Source: Arthrobacter sp. P2b (GTDB lineage Bacteria; Actinomycetota; Actinomycetes; Actinomycetales; Micrococcaceae). Taken from it: DNA of 64,000 nt. The position numbers and the translations under genes are program-made. The notes beneath the pieces were generated by a model. That model saw only the letters and a list, made by a program, of their open reading frames with translations. It made no database searches and had not been told where the DNA came from. The stretch is taken from assembly GCF_900168295.1 (NCBI RefSeq), contig NZ_FVZL01000006.1, forward strand, positions 1 through 64,000, written 5' to 3'. Shown in pieces: positions 39,210-49,333 of this stretch; position 1 is the stretch's first letter; the number at the start of each line of letters is the position of its first letter.

Positions 39210-40928
39210 TCAGCCCGGGAACGAGGGATCGATCGGGCCCTTGATCTGCGGCGACCATCCGTTGCCCAGCCGTTGGAAGATGCCCTCCGAGGACTGCGCG
39301 TAAACTTCCTCGGCGCCATTTCCGGCGCTGAGGGCCACCAACCCCGGCCACGGAGCAAGTTGCTGCGGCTGCCCGGACGTGAGGGACAGCAGTTCCGGGG
39401 TGACGTTGGAGCCTGCAGATCCCTTCATGACGGCCACGGTGGTATCGCTGACCCATGCGCCCTGGTCCGGGTTGCTTTCGGTGGCCAGCGTGACGGGCGC
39501 TGTCAGCTCCCGGGGCGTTCCGTCGCCACCCCGGATGATGCCTGTCACCTGCACTCGCGTCCTGCCGTTTTGCTCCGAGATGACCAGCGCACGCACGCCT
39601 TCCCGCGAAATCCGGAATTCCTTGACCGTCCGTCCTGCAAGCCACGCCGGAGTCAGGGTGACTGAAGGGACCGGTGATCCTTCGGTGACGCCGGTGGGCC
39701 GGTAGGCAACCACCTCGGTGCCGCCGTCCGCTCCCGGGCCTGCGGTCCACACCCAGTCGCTGAGCCCGAAGGACGGGCGGCTCAACGTGCTTCGCGTGGT
39801 GAGCGCACGGGGCGGCTGCCCGGGGCTGATGCTGTACAGGGTTGTCCGGCTGTCATTGAGGAACGCGGCCGTCTGCGACACCGGGGATTCTGCCGGGAAG
39901 CGCGGATTAAGCGCAGAGACGGGCTGCATGTCCGGCAGCGGGGAAACCCTGTTGTTCTCGTACCTCACCAGCTCATTTCCGCTGATGGCGATTTGCCGCG
40001 AGGGGACGCTCTTGTCCTGTACCGGCGGCAATACTGATCCGTCGTCCTCCACGCGCACCAGATCCTGGTTGGCGCGCAGCTCAACGTTGACGACGTCGGG
40101 CTGGCTGCGGAACGTCAGCGTAAGCTGCATTTGCATGCGGAGGCGGTCCTCCGGTGACGTTTCCATCAGCTCCTTCGCCGTCAGGTCCACCTGCGCGGCG
40201 CCTGAAACTACGGGGACCGATTCGCGGGCCAGCTTGATTCCGGATGGGAAGGCACTGGCTACGGCACCGCGGAGGTACGGGGCCGGCCCGGCGAGCAGGG
40301 CGCTCGTCATGGACTTCACCGTTTTGTTCCTGATGAACCAGCGGACGTCCGGGACGGCGAACGTGAAGGTGGGGTCGAAGAAGTAGATCGGATACGCCCC
40401 GTAGATCACCTTGAAGGTTTCCTCGGGGATGGCCGTGCCGTCCGGAATGGCCGAAATCCTCCACTCACCGTCAACCTGGGTGACGGTGACTGGAATCCTC
40501 TCGATGGTTCCTTCCGGCGACTGAGTGGCGATGCCGTCGGCGTCAACGGTATAGGCGACGTCCAGCTCGTAGTTGAAGACGTTTTCAGTATCCGTTGCAA
40601 CGACGCGGGCGTCACGATAGACGAGGGCGCGCTGGTCCGGCTTCCAGGACACGGATGATGCCTGCGTCAGGTACTGGCGGGCCACGGCGTAGTCGTCCTC
40701 ATACCCGCTTCCTGCCCGGTAGAAGTAGTCAATGATGGTTTCCGGTGATGCACCGTCTTGCGGGGCGGCCGGCAAAAACACCGGTGCGCTGAGGTTTCCG
40801 GCGCTGCCTTCGCTGCTCTTCCCCACAGGTCCTGATGTGGGTATTCGCGCGCAGCCCGCCAGCAGGACCAGCAACAGGGCAAGCAGGAAGGCAGCGCATC
40901 GTGCCTGGCCGTGGCCGCGGCCCATCAT
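39210..40928 (-). CDS. lpqB: Lipoprotein LpqB, partner of the MtrAB system
   Basis: 572 residues: a signal peptide ending LVLLAGC (lipid-modified Cys26), an LpqB N-terminal region and GerMN-like domain (to about 330), then a beta-propeller-like C-terminal half. LpqB binds the MtrB sensor outside the membrane and modulates MtrA phosphorylation and cell-wall behaviour. The start is the ATG at 40928, which overlaps the mtrB stop (ATGA) and follows AAAGGAG; the frame is open far upstream inside mtrB, but that part is not lpqB. Third gene of the mtrA-mtrB-lpqB operon. Confidence 0.95.
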   Translation of the reverse strand: MMGRGHGQARCAAFLLALLLVLLAGCARIPTSGPVGKSSEGSAGNLSAPVFLPAAPQDGASPETIIDYFYRAGSGYEDDYAVARQYLTQASSVSWKPDQRALVYRDARVVATDTENVFNYELDVAYTVDADGIATQSPEGTIERIPVTVTQVDGEWRISAIPDGTAIPEETFKVIYGAYPIYFFDPTFTFAVPDVRWFIRNKTVKSMTSALLAGPAPYLRGAVASAFPSGIKLARESVPVVSGAAQVDLTAKELMETSPEDRLRMQMQLTLTFRSQPDVVNVELRANQDLVRVEDDGSVLPPVQDKSVPSRQIAISGNELVRYENNRVSPLPDMQPVSALNPRFPAESPVSQTAAFLNDSRTTLYSISPGQPPRALTTRSTLSRPSFGLSDWVWTAGPGADGGTEVVAYRPTGVTEGSPVPSVTLTPAWLAGRTVKEFRISREGVRALVISEQNGRTRVQVTGIIRGGDGTPRELTAPVTLATESNPDQGAWVSDTTVAVMKGSAGSNVTPELLSLTSGQPQQLAPWPGLVALSAGNGAEEVYAQSSEGIFQRLGNGWSPQIKGPIDPSFPG

Positions 40929-42871
40929 GGGGTCTCCTTTGACGTCGGCACCGGAACCAGCCGCGAAGAGCCGGTTTCGAGGACCAGCATGTTCCTGTTG
41001 TCGGTTTCCCGGGGGATGTTGCCGGGCTCCCCCGGAATCATGACGTCGTCCGGTTCGAGATGGATGGGGGATGTATCGATGTCCTCGCCTTGGCGCAGCG
41101 GCAGTGTGAGCAGGAAGTTGGCACCACTGCCCTTCCTGCCCCACGCCTGCAGCCAGCCGTTGTGCAGCTTGGTGTCCTCCATGGCGATGGACAGCCCCAA
41201 TCCGCTGCCTCCCGTTGTACGGGCACGGGCCGGATCCGCACGCCAGAACCTGTCGAAAACGCGGGCGGCTTCCGCCGGCTCCATGCCGATGCCATGGTCG
41301 CGGACCGCAATTCCGACGGCGGTTTGGCTGGCTGCCACGGTGACCGTCACCGGTTTTCCTTCACCGTGTTCAACGGCGTTCAGGATCAGGTTACGCAGGA
41401 TCCGGTCGATCCGCCGGGCATCCATGTCCACGATGATGGCGCCGGCCGGGGCGCTAAGGACAACCCCGGAACCGTATTCGGCCGCTACCGGCGCCGCACC
41501 TTCAATGACGTGGGCAACAACCTGCAGGATGTCCTCGGCTTCCGCATCCAGCACGGCCACACCGGCGTCGAACCGTGAGATCTCGAGGAGATCCGACAAC
41601 AGCGATTGAAAGCGTTCCACCTGGTTGTAGAGCAGTTCAGCGGAACGCTTGTTAATAGGGTCAAAGTCGTCGCGGGCGTCGTACAGGACCTCCGCAGCCA
41701 TCCGGACCGTGGTCAACGGCGTCCTCAGCTCATGCGAGACATCGGATACGAAGCGCTGCTGCATTTGCGAAAGGGTGGCCAGTTGCGTGATCTGCTCCTG
41801 GAGGCTGGCAGCCATGTGGTTGAAGGAGGCGCCGAGGCGTGCCACCTCGTCTTCACCACGGACCACCATCCGCTCCTGCAGCTGTCCGGCGGCAAGTTTC
41901 TCCGAAACCATCGCGGCATGGCTGACCGGGCTGACGACGTTGCGGGTGACATACCAGGCCACTGCGCCGATCAGCAGCACCAGTACAGCGCCGCCTGCCC
42001 ACAGCACGCTCTGGATCTCGTCCAGGGTCTGCTGTGCGGTGTTGAGGTCGTAAATCAGGTACAGCTCATAGACCGTGCCGTTAAACGTCACCTTGTTGCC
42101 AACGGCGATGCCCGGCCTGTCTTCGGTGCCTACCGGAATGACCGTGGACGCCCAGTACTGGTCCTTCCCGGATTCCTGCACGGCTTTGCGCAATTCCGGT
42201 GGAATAACGCTGACCGTCAACTGGTCGGAGGCACGGGATTCAACCCAGCGGTTCCGCGGCTTGGTCTGCTCAGGCATGGCCTCGAACACGTAGCGGCGCT
42301 GGATTACCGAGCCGCGCCCTTCGACCGCGTTTAGGGTGTCGTAGACCAGGGTGATAACGCTGGACTGGTCGGTGACCTGGGCGCCGTCGAAGGTGTCCTG
42401 GACCTGCTTGACGTTGTAGCGCGTCTCTGACTCGGCCTGTGTCAGGCGCTCCTGGAAAAGGTTGTTGGCGATCTGGTTGGAAAGGTAGGCGCCAACAACC
42501 GCGAAGGAGGTGACGGCAAGCAGCAGCGTGGTGAGAACCGTCCGGAATTGCAGCGACCGCCGCCACCGGCGGTGCAGGGCACGGCCAATGTAGCGCAGGG
42601 CCGGCAGGAAGCGGCGGAAACCCATCCTGACGAGCCGTGCCACACGCAGGCTGACGATCAGTGTACGCCGCTGCCAGATCCGGGCTCGGAACGCCAGGCG
42701 CCGGAAGCCCGGGGTCAAGGCTTCCGTGTGTCCGGAGGCCGCATCGGGGTCAGATGTTCCGGGGCGCCCGGTGTTGCCTCCGGCAGCGGGGGTCGCGGGA
42801 GCGGGAACGCCCGGACCGCGTCCCCCATCAGGTGCAGCGGGATCAGGCCCCTGCTTTGTAGCCGACACCAC
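40925..42871 (-). CDS. mtrB: Sensor histidine kinase MtrB
   Basis: 648 residues: a proline/glycine-rich N-terminal extension (about 1-60), a basic stretch, helix 1 (about 110-130), an extracytoplasmic sensor region, helix 2 (about 285-305), a HAMP domain, a dimerisation domain with [23 protein letters not shown] (phosphoacceptor His), and a catalytic domain with [16 protein letters not shown] and GSGLGLSI. MtrB regulates MtrA for cell division and osmotic/cell-wall responses. The first codons are GTG GTG at 42871/42868 inside the end of mtrA with no clear ribosome site, so the N-terminus is uncertain by some residues. Confidence 0.95.
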   Translation of the reverse strand: MVSATKQGPDPAAPDGGRGPGVPAPATPAAGGNTGRPGTSDPDAASGHTEALTPGFRRLAFRARIWQRRTLIVSLRVARLVRMGFRRFLPALRYIGRALHRRWRRSLQFRTVLTTLLLAVTSFAVVGAYLSNQIANNLFQERLTQAESETRYNVKQVQDTFDGAQVTDQSSVITLVYDTLNAVEGRGSVIQRRYVFEAMPEQTKPRNRWVESRASDQLTVSVIPPELRKAVQESGKDQYWASTVIPVGTEDRPGIAVGNKVTFNGTVYELYLIYDLNTAQQTLDEIQSVLWAGGAVLVLLIGAVAWYVTRNVVSPVSHAAMVSEKLAAGQLQERMVVRGEDEVARLGASFNHMAASLQEQITQLATLSQMQQRFVSDVSHELRTPLTTVRMAAEVLYDARDDFDPINKRSAELLYNQVERFQSLLSDLLEISRFDAGVAVLDAEAEDILQVVAHVIEGAAPVAAEYGSGVVLSAPAGAIIVDMDARRIDRILRNLILNAVEHGEGKPVTVTVAASQTAVGIAVRDHGIGMEPAEAARVFDRFWRADPARARTTGGSGLGLSIAMEDTKLHNGWLQAWGRKGSGANFLLTLPLRQGEDIDTSPIHLEPDDVMIPGEPGNIPRETDNRNMLVLETGSSRLVPVPTSKETP

Positions 42872-43517
42872 GCACCGTCAATACGACTTCAGGAGCCTCA
42901 GGGTCCTGCTCGATCTTGGACCGCAGGCGCTGGACATGGACATTGACCAGGCGGGTGTCCGCTGCGTGCCGGTAACCCCAGACCTGTTCGAGCAACAGTT
43001 CGCGGGTGAAAACCTGCCACGGTTTGCGGGCGAGGGCCACCAGGAGATCAAACTCAAGCGGAGTCAGCGAGATGCGCTCATTTCCCCGGCTGACGGTGTG
43101 GCCGGCGACGTCGATGGTGATGTCGGCGATCCGGAGAGTTTCGGGGGCCTTTTGGTCCCCCGGGCGCAGGCGGGCACGGACGCGGGCCACCAGCTCGGCG
43201 GGCTTGAAGGGCTTCGGCACATAGTCGTCGGCACCGGATTCCAGTCCGCGGACGACGTCGGAGGTGTCCGACTTGGCAGTGAGCATGACGATAGGCACAT
43301 CCGACTCGGACCGGATCTGCCGGCAGACCTCGATGCCGTCCACGCCGGGAAGCATGAGGTCCAGCAATACAAGGTCCGGCCTGGATGACCGGAAAACGTC
43401 AAGCGCCTTTGCGCCGTCAGCGCAGAAGACCGGCTCGAAGCCGTCATTGCGAAGAACAATTCCAATCATTTCGGCCAGCGCTTCATCATCATCAACCACC
43501 AGAATGCGTGCCTTCAT
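42843..43517 (-). CDS. mtrA: Response regulator MtrA
   Basis: 224 residues of the OmpR/PhoB type. The receiver domain has ILVVDDDEALAEM, the phosphoacceptor aspartate in LVLLDLMLPGVDG and the conserved Lys in VPKPFKP. A C-terminal winged helix follows (ISLTPLEFDLLVALARKPWQVFTRELLLEQVWGY ... VNVHVQRLRSKIE). It is essential or developmentally central in many actinobacteria, where it controls cell-wall hydrolases and division genes. First gene of mtrA-mtrB-lpqB; it overlaps mtrB by 29 bases and is divergent from the membrane-protein gene at 43696. Confidence 0.97.
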   Translation of the reverse strand: MKARILVVDDDEALAEMIGIVLRNDGFEPVFCADGAKALDVFRSSRPDLVLLDLMLPGVDGIEVCRQIRSESDVPIVMLTAKSDTSDVVRGLESGADDYVPKPFKPAELVARVRARLRPGDQKAPETLRIADITIDVAGHTVSRGNERISLTPLEFDLLVALARKPWQVFTRELLLEQVWGYRHAADTRLVNVHVQRLRSKIEQDPEAPEVVLTVRGVGYKAGA

Positions 43518-43695
43518 AGTTATATATTCCCTTATCAGGCAGGCTTTGTCCTGTTCAGCGCCTTACGGCATGGCGGAACGCTAGGACGTCCGACGCCGGA
43601 ACTATAGGCTGGGGATGATGCCGGACCTTCCCGGCGCCCTCCGGAAGTCGTACTGCGGGCGCGGGCAGCATTCGGACCAGTACGGGGGAAGGAAC

Positions 43696-45171
43696 ATGGT
43701 GTCATCACAGGATTCAGGCCAGCAGGAGCCCGGACGCCGGGACGGGCGCGCTGACGGGCGGGACCAGGACGGCCAGGGCCCGGGCGACGCCTCCACCCCG
43801 GCACCACCCGCCAGCCCGGATCGATGGGGTGAAGCGCCGCAGTGGAAACCCTCAGCCGGGCAGCAGGCACGACAGCCGTGGGGGCAAAATACCTGGCACC
43901 TGCCCGCCGGCCAGCAGCCCACCCAACAGCAGCCCACCCAACAGCAGCCAGGGCAGCCTTGGGGACCACCTTCCTGGCAGCAGCAGGCCCCAGGACAACA
44001 GCCTGTCTGGGGCGCAGGCGCCGGTGGCGCATACCCCCAGGGCGCATACCCCCAAGGCACATATCCGGGACCGCCGTATCCCGGAGCCCACTACGGTGGC
44101 CCCCACGGCCAGCCCCGCTACGTTGCCCCGCCCAAGCCGGGCATTGTTCCGCTCCGCCCCCTCATGTTCGGGGAGATCATGGACGGCTCTTTCCAGGCCA
44201 TCCGCCGGAACGCGAAGGCCATGCTGGGCGCAGCCTTGCTGGCCCAGTCACTGGTGGCCATTCTCGCGGCGGTGATCACCGTGGTAACTGCCACCTCCAT
44301 GGGTTCCATCGAAGCCTGGGCACAGACTGCCAGCCCCGCGGACCTCGCCTCGCTGGGGTTGGGCTTCGGTGCCGCCATCCTGGTGGTCGGCATCCTTACA
44401 CTGTTTATCTCGGCGATCCTCCAGGGTGCCATGGTGGTTCCGGTGGCCCGGTCCATCCTCAACCGCCGCACTGGCTTCCGGCAGATGTGGACGCTGGCGC
44501 GGTCGAGGGCGGGCGCCCTGGTCCGCCTTGCGCTGGTGCTCATGGCGGCCGGCCTGCTGGCGTTCGCACTCCTCGCCGGGGTGGCCGTCGCGCTGGTATC
44601 CGGCATGGAAGGAACCGGGGCCCTCATCCTGGTACCACTGGTCCTGGGCTTTATTGCGTTGTTCATCTGGATCACCATCAAAGTGATGGTGGCTCCCGCT
44701 GCGGTTGTCATTGAGGAACTCGGAGCCCTGGCCGGGTTACGCCGGTCCTGGGAGCTGACCCGCGCCAACTGGTGGCGGATCCTGGGAATCACGCTCGTGG
44801 TCAGCATCATGGTGGGAGTCATCAGCCAGGTGGTGATGATCCCGGTGAGCCTTCTGACAAGCCTCCTCACCACCTTCGCATCACCCCACGGCGGCAGCGG
44901 GCAGGAAGCTGCGGTGGCTGTGGCTGTTGGCGTTGTCACGGCGGTCCTTGGCGCCCTGATCGGGGCACTTGGTTATGCGTTCCAGACGTCCGTCATGGCC
45001 CTGCTCTACATGGACCTGCGGATGCGCAAGGATGGCCTGGACATCGTGCTGTTGCGGCTGATGGAATCAGGCGCTGATCCCGACGGCGTCCCGGGCCGCG
45101 GTGTCGCGGCGGGGGTCCCGGGACGGGAAGGTCACGGGCCTGCGGCGGGAGCCTGGCCGGATGTCCGCTGA
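43696..45171 (+). CDS. Polytopic membrane protein with Gln/Pro-rich N-terminus (DUF7847/GDPD membrane-domain type)
   Basis: 491 residues. The first 140 are a low-complexity cytoplasmic region rich in Gln, Pro and Gly, with QPTQQQPTQQQP and AYPQGAYPQGTYPG repeats. Then come PLMFGEIMDGSFQAIRRNAKAML and about six membrane helices, the layout of the glycerophosphodiesterase-like membrane domain (YciC/DUF7847). There is no phosphodiesterase domain. The ATG at 43696 has GGAAGGAA upstream and is preferred over the open frame from 43615. Its 3' end overlaps the DUF4129 gene, placing it at the head of the MoxR operon. Confidence 0.78.
   Translation: MVSSQDSGQQEPGRRDGRADGRDQDGQGPGDASTPAPPASPDRWGEAPQWKPSAGQQARQPWGQNTWHLPAGQQPTQQQPTQQQPGQPWGPPSWQQQAPGQQPVWGAGAGGAYPQGAYPQGTYPGPPYPGAHYGGPHGQPRYVAPPKPGIVPLRPLMFGEIMDGSFQAIRRNAKAMLGAALLAQSLVAILAAVITVVTATSMGSIEAWAQTASPADLASLGLGFGAAILVVGILTLFISAILQGAMVVPVARSILNRRTGFRQMWTLARSRAGALVRLALVLMAAGLLAFALLAGVAVALVSGMEGTGALILVPLVLGFIALFIWITIKVMVAPAAVVIEELGALAGLRRSWELTRANWWRILGITLVVSIMVGVISQVVMIPVSLLTSLLTTFASPHGGSGQEAAVAVAVGVVTAVLGALIGALGYAFQTSVMALLYMDLRMRKDGLDIVLLRLMESGADPDGVPGRGVAAGVPGREGHGPAAGAWPDVR
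43912..43949 (+). repeat. 15-bp tandem repeat encoding QQP(T) units
   Basis: The unit CAGCAGCCCACCCAA is present twice exactly (43912-43926 and 43927-43941), with a partial third copy. In-frame within the Gln/Pro-rich N-terminus of the membrane protein, so copy-number change would not shift the frame. Confidence 0.85.
44026..44070 (+). repeat. 15-bp tandem repeat encoding GAYPQ units
   Basis: The unit GGCGCATACCCCCAG occurs at 44026 and 44041 (last base differs), with a degenerate third copy at 44056. In-frame in the same gene as the repeat at 43912. Confidence 0.8.
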
Positions 45172-45808
45172 GCCGCCTGTGCTCCCGGATGCGGAGGAAG
45201 CCCGGCGCTGGGCAGTGGAGGAACTGGGCAAGTCTGAGTACCGTGAGGCCACCCCGTCCTGGCTTCAAACGCTGTGGATGGACTTCCTGGACTGGCTCTC
45301 GTCCCTGGATGGGTCCGCCCAGTCGGCGGGGCCATTGCCAACACCGGTCATCGGGATCGTGGTCGCCCTGGTCATTGCCGTCGCCGTCATCCTCGCCCGG
45401 CCACGCCTGAACGCTGCATCCAGGCAGCCCAAGGACGTTTTTGAGGCGGACTACGAGGTGACTGCGGCTGACTACCGGCGGCGCTCCGAAGCGTCTGCCG
45501 CGGCAGGGAACTGGGGGGACGCCGTCGTCGACCGCTTCCGTGCGCTCGTCCGGTCGGCCGAGGACCGCACCATCCTGGACCCGCAGCCCGGCCGGACGGC
45601 GGACGAAGTGGCGCACGAGTTGTCCGTGCCGTTCAGCGCGGAAGCGCACCGCCTGGACCACGCGGCAAACACTTTCGACGCCGTCCGCTACGGAAACATG
45701 GCGCCACGCAGCTCGGACTATGCGGACATGGCCGCCCTGGACGCCGCCCTCGAAGCGGGCAAACCCGAACGGTCCCAGGCAGCGGGCCGCGCGGAGGTCA
45801 TGCCATGA
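45161..45808 (+). CDS. DUF4129 domain membrane protein
   Basis: 215 residues: a soluble N-terminal stretch with EEARRWAVEELGKSEYREA, one membrane helix at about 62-80 (PVIGIVVALVIAVAVILA) and a C-terminal cytoplasmic helical domain with RRRSEASAAAGNWGDAVVDRFRALVRSAEDR and PGRTADEVA, the DUF4129 signature. DUF4129 proteins regularly accompany MoxR/DUF58 pairs and resemble a fragment of transglutaminase-like membrane proteins. The ATG at 45161 overlaps the end of the upstream gene; GGGAG precedes it. The stop overlaps the DUF4350 start (ATGA). Confidence 0.85.
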   Translation: MSAEPPVLPDAEEARRWAVEELGKSEYREATPSWLQTLWMDFLDWLSSLDGSAQSAGPLPTPVIGIVVALVIAVAVILARPRLNAASRQPKDVFEADYEVTAADYRRRSEASAAAGNWGDAVVDRFRALVRSAEDRTILDPQPGRTADEVAHELSVPFSAEAHRLDHAANTFDAVRYGNMAPRSSDYADMAALDAALEAGKPERSQAAGRAEVMP

Positions 45809-47016
45809 CGGGCGTTAATACCGCCGGCATAAGGCAGCCGGAGACCAGTGTTGCCGGCCCGGACACGCTCCCGGCGCCCGGTCGAGGCCCGCTTGCATCG
45901 CTGCGAAAGCACCGGTCCCTTGCCCTCCTCGCCACGGTTTGCGCCATCGCCCTAGGTATGGCCGTCTGGGGCCAGCTTGCCCCCAAAGGTGACGCCACTC
46001 CCCTGTCGGTCAGCAATGCGGGACCGGAAGGGGCACGGGCAGTCAGCGAAATCCTCGGCCGGCACGGAGTTGACGTGCACAAGGCCCGAAACTTCGAAGC
46101 AGCCATGTCCGCGTTGGAAGCAGGCTCCTCCCCTACCCTCCTGCTGTACGACCGGAGCGGTATCCTCGACGAACCGCGGCTCCTTGATCTTGCGGCCGCA
46201 GCGGGGCGGTTGGTGCTGGTGACGCCCAGGCTGGAGACGCTGTCCGCCCTGGACAGTGACATCCGGCAGGCGGGTGTGGTGCCCGATGCCTCCCCCGCGC
46301 TCGTCCCTGGCTGCTCCCTTCCGGACGCGCAGGCTGCCGGGGACATCTCCGGCAAGTCGGGCTTCGTGTACGACGGCGGGGTGTCCTGTTACCGTCCTTC
46401 CGGTTCGGCCGCCGGGCTGCTTGCCGTCAGCGGGGACGGGCGGTTGTCCGTCCTGGGCAGCACCGGAGTGTTGAGCAACGACGGGCTGGATGAGCTGGGA
46501 CACGCTGCACTGGCCCTTCGGACCCTCGGCGGTTCATCGGAGCTGGTCTGGTACCTGCCCTCGCTGGAGGACCTGGATACCTTCGGCTCACCGCAAACCC
46601 TCGACGACCTGGCGCCGGATTGGGTCCGGTATCTGGGTCCCTGGCTCATCGTCGTGGCCTTGACGGCGATCGCCTGGCGCGGCCGGCGCCTCGGTCCCCT
46701 GGTGTTTGAACCGCTGCCAGTGGTGGTCAAGGCAGTAGAGACGGCGGAGGGACGCGCGCGGATGTACCACGACGCGCACGCCGTCGAGCAGGCCCGCGAC
46801 AACCTCCGGGCCGGAACGCTGGCGAGGCTTGCCGGGAAGTTGCGTCTGGGGCCGGGGGCCACTGCCGAGCACACCATTGATGCGGCGGCACGGTTGCTGG
46901 GCAGGCCCGCAGCGGAAGTCCGGGACCTCGTCAACCACCATCCCCGCACCGAGGCCCGGCTCGTGGCCTGGGCGCAGGAACTGAACAACCTAGAGAAAGA
47001 GGTCAGCAGCCGATGA
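45805..47016 (+). CDS. DUF4350 domain membrane protein
   Basis: 403 residues: helix 1 near 38-55, an extracytoplasmic domain (about 60-265) that begins with TPLSVSNAGPEGARAVSEILGRHGVDV, a DUF4350 hallmark, a second helix near 273-290 (WLIVVALTAIAWRGRRLGPLVFEP) and a cytoplasmic helical tail. DUF4350 folds resemble a glutamine-amidotransferase-like or GldG-type sugar-binding-like domain, but no enzyme activity is assigned. Coupled by ATGA overlaps to DUF4129 upstream and MoxR downstream. Confidence 0.87.
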   Translation: MTGVNTAGIRQPETSVAGPDTLPAPGRGPLASLRKHRSLALLATVCAIALGMAVWGQLAPKGDATPLSVSNAGPEGARAVSEILGRHGVDVHKARNFEAAMSALEAGSSPTLLLYDRSGILDEPRLLDLAAAAGRLVLVTPRLETLSALDSDIRQAGVVPDASPALVPGCSLPDAQAAGDISGKSGFVYDGGVSCYRPSGSAAGLLAVSGDGRLSVLGSTGVLSNDGLDELGHAALALRTLGGSSELVWYLPSLEDLDTFGSPQTLDDLAPDWVRYLGPWLIVVALTAIAWRGRRLGPLVFEPLPVVVKAVETAEGRARMYHDAHAVEQARDNLRAGTLARLAGKLRLGPGATAEHTIDAAARLLGRPAAEVRDLVNHHPRTEARLVAWAQELNNLEKEVSSR

Positions 47017-48008
47017 GTGAACACGGCAGTGGCCAGCGGGTCCTTGATCCGATGGAGCACGATTCCGCCCGGCAAGCCCTTTTGGACGTGCGCCATGAGG
47101 TGTCAAAGGCGGTGGTGGGGCAGGACGCCACCGTTACCGGAATGCTGATCGCCCTGCTGTCCCAGGGGCACGTGCTGCTGGAGGGTGTGCCGGGAGTCGC
47201 CAAGACCCTGCTGGTGCGTGCCCTGTCCGCCGCGCTGAGCCTGGATACGAAGCGCGTGCAGTTCACCCCCGACCTGATGCCGGGGGATGTCACGGGATCC
47301 CTGGTGTACGACTCGCACACGTCCGAATTCACCTTCCGTGAGGGGCCCGTCTTCACCAACCTCCTCCTGGCGGACGAAATCAACAGGACGCCACCCAAGA
47401 CCCAGGCGTCGCTGCTGGAGGCGATGGAGGAGCGGCAGGTTTCGGTGGATGGAGTGTCCCGGCCCCTGCCGTCACCGTTCCTCGTGGCCGCCACCCAGAA
47501 CCCCGTGGAGTATGAAGGGACGTATCCACTTCCGGAAGCGCAGCTGGACCGGTTCCTGCTTAAGCTCACCATGCCGCTGCCTGATCGGCGGGATGAGATG
47601 GAGGTCATCCGCCGCCACGCTGCCGGCTTTGATCCGCGTGACCTGGCCGCCGCCGGCGTCCGGCCCGTTGCGGGTGCCGCTGACCTGGAGCGGGCACGGC
47701 ACGCGGTAAGCGGTGTGGCCGTGGAGCAGGAAATCATCGGCTACATCGTGGACCTGGTGCGGGCCACCCGCACGGCGCCATCGTTCCTGCTGGGTGTTTC
47801 GCCCCGCGGCGCCACAGCACTCTTGAATACGTCCCGGTCCTGGGCCTGGCTTTCCGGCAGGGGCTTCGTGACCCCTGACGACGTCAAAGCGCTGGCACTG
47901 CCCTGCCTGCGGCACCGGGTTGCCCTGCAGCCGGAAGCCCAGATGGACGGGGTCCGCGTGGACGATGTGCTGGGCAGCATCCTGGCGTCCGTTCCCGTTC
48001 CACGCTGA
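47013..48008 (+). CDS. MoxR-family AAA+ ATPase
   Basis: 331 residues: Walker A EGVPGVAKT, Walker B LLLADEINR, then PPKTQASLLEAMEERQVSVDG, the sensor region VAATQNPVEYEGTYPLPEAQLDRFLLKL and a C-terminal lid. MoxR ATPases act as chaperones for partner proteins carrying VWA-like domains, usually the adjacent DUF58 protein. The start overlaps the DUF4350 stop (ATGA), and its own stop overlaps the DUF58 ATG by one base. Confidence 0.95.
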   Translation: MSEHGSGQRVLDPMEHDSARQALLDVRHEVSKAVVGQDATVTGMLIALLSQGHVLLEGVPGVAKTLLVRALSAALSLDTKRVQFTPDLMPGDVTGSLVYDSHTSEFTFREGPVFTNLLLADEINRTPPKTQASLLEAMEERQVSVDGVSRPLPSPFLVAATQNPVEYEGTYPLPEAQLDRFLLKLTMPLPDRRDEMEVIRRHAAGFDPRDLAAAGVRPVAGAADLERARHAVSGVAVEQEIIGYIVDLVRATRTAPSFLLGVSPRGATALLNTSRSWAWLSGRGFVTPDDVKALALPCLRHRVALQPEAQMDGVRVDDVLGSILASVPVPR

Positions 48009-49300
48009 TGGCCATCTCCGGGCGTTACGTGCTGCTGGTGCTGGTGGGCCTGGTGCCGGTCCTGCTGGCGCCCGGGTGGGGAACGGTGCTGGCCGTACTG
48101 GGCGTGCTTGCCGCGCTGGCAGCAGCCGACCTGGTCCTTGCCGGTTCGCTGCGGTCCGTCCAGCTCCAGCGTGCCGAGCCCGGAAATGTCGCCCTGAACG
48201 GGACCATCGATGCCAGGCTCACCGTCCGGAACGACGGGAACCGGCGCCTGCGCGGCACCCTCCGCGACGGCTGGCAGCCGTCGGCGGGGGCACGAAACCC
48301 TGTCCAGGATGTTGACATCCCGGCCCACGAAAGCAGGCGGGTCACCGTCCGGCTGCAGCCGGTCCGCCGCGGAGACCTCAAGGCCCCGCACGTGACGCTG
48401 CGCTCCTTCGGACCCCTGCGGCTCGCCGCCCGCCAGCGGACCATGGAGTGTCCGGGCGCAGTACGTGTCCTGCCGCCTTTCCATTCGCGGCGGCACCTGC
48501 CGTCCAAGCTGCGGAAGCTCCGCGAACTCGACGGAAAAGCTGCCGTGCAGATCCGCGGGGCGGGCACCGAGTTCGATTCCCTGCGTGACTACGTCCGGGG
48601 CGACGACGTACGTTCCATCGACTGGCGGGCCACCGCCCGCCGTTCCTCCGTCGTCGTCCGCACCTGGCGTCCGGAACGCGACCGGCGCGTAGTGATGGTC
48701 CTGGATACGTCCCGGACCTCGGCAGCGAGGATCGACGACGAGACCCGCCTCGATACCGGCATGGAAGCTGCGCTGCTGCTCGGCGTCCTGGCCGAGCGCG
48801 GCGGTGACCGGGTTGACTTCCTGGCCTTTGACCGCCGGACCCGTGCCTGGGCAGGATCTGCCGTACAGGGCAACCTGCTGGGACAGCTGGTCCAGGCCAT
48901 GGCACCGCTGGACGCGGAGCTTATCGAGATGGACTGGCCGGCCGTGCCGGCGCAGGTCCGCGCCGTCACCGCACACCGGTCCCTGGTGGTGCTGCTGACC
49001 TCGCTGGACGGCGGTGCCCCGGAGGAGGGACTCCTTCCCGCCGCCGCGCGGCTTGCCAACGACCATGTTGTGGTGGTGGCGGCTGTCCGCGACCCCCAGT
49101 TGGGCACCATGCTCCGGGACCGCGCCGACGCCACCGGGGTTTTTCGTGCCGCAGCAGCCGAACGCGCGCTCCTTCAGCGCGCCGCTGTCAGCGCGGAGCT
49201 CCGCCGCCTCGGGGTGGAAGTGGTGGACGCCGAACCGCACCAGCTGCCCCCGCGGCTGGCAGACATGTACATCAGGCTGAAAGCGGCCGGTAAATTGTGA
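48008..49300 (+). CDS. DUF58 domain protein, MoxR partner
   Basis: 430 residues. Two hydrophobic helices at the N-terminus (about 7-40) are followed by a beta-rich region and the DUF58 core GTEFDSLRDYVRGDDVRSIDWRATAR, then a VWA-like fold with MVLDTSRTSAARIDDETRLDTGMEAALLL. DUF58 proteins are the usual client of the adjacent MoxR ATPase and are tied to envelope stress or complex assembly. It shares one base with the moxR stop (TGATG). Confidence 0.92.
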   Translation: MAISGRYVLLVLVGLVPVLLAPGWGTVLAVLGVLAALAAADLVLAGSLRSVQLQRAEPGNVALNGTIDARLTVRNDGNRRLRGTLRDGWQPSAGARNPVQDVDIPAHESRRVTVRLQPVRRGDLKAPHVTLRSFGPLRLAARQRTMECPGAVRVLPPFHSRRHLPSKLRKLRELDGKAAVQIRGAGTEFDSLRDYVRGDDVRSIDWRATARRSSVVVRTWRPERDRRVVMVLDTSRTSAARIDDETRLDTGMEAALLLGVLAERGGDRVDFLAFDRRTRAWAGSAVQGNLLGQLVQAMAPLDAELIEMDWPAVPAQVRAVTAHRSLVVLLTSLDGGAPEEGLLPAAARLANDHVVVVAAVRDPQLGTMLRDRADATGVFRAAAAERALLQRAAVSAELRRLGVEVVDAEPHQLPPRLADMYIRLKAAGKL

Positions 49301-49333
49301 AGCCGGCAGAGTTTTTTGAGCAGGAGGATCTTC

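Noticed and set aside
40929..41144. Upstream extension of the lpqB frame
   Set aside because: It lies inside mtrB in another frame; the lipoprotein signal peptide starts at the ATG at 40928 behind AAAGGAG.
43912..44070. Short tandem repeats considered as a CRISPR array
   Set aside because: The repeats are contiguous, have no spacers and are in-frame coding units of a low-complexity protein region.
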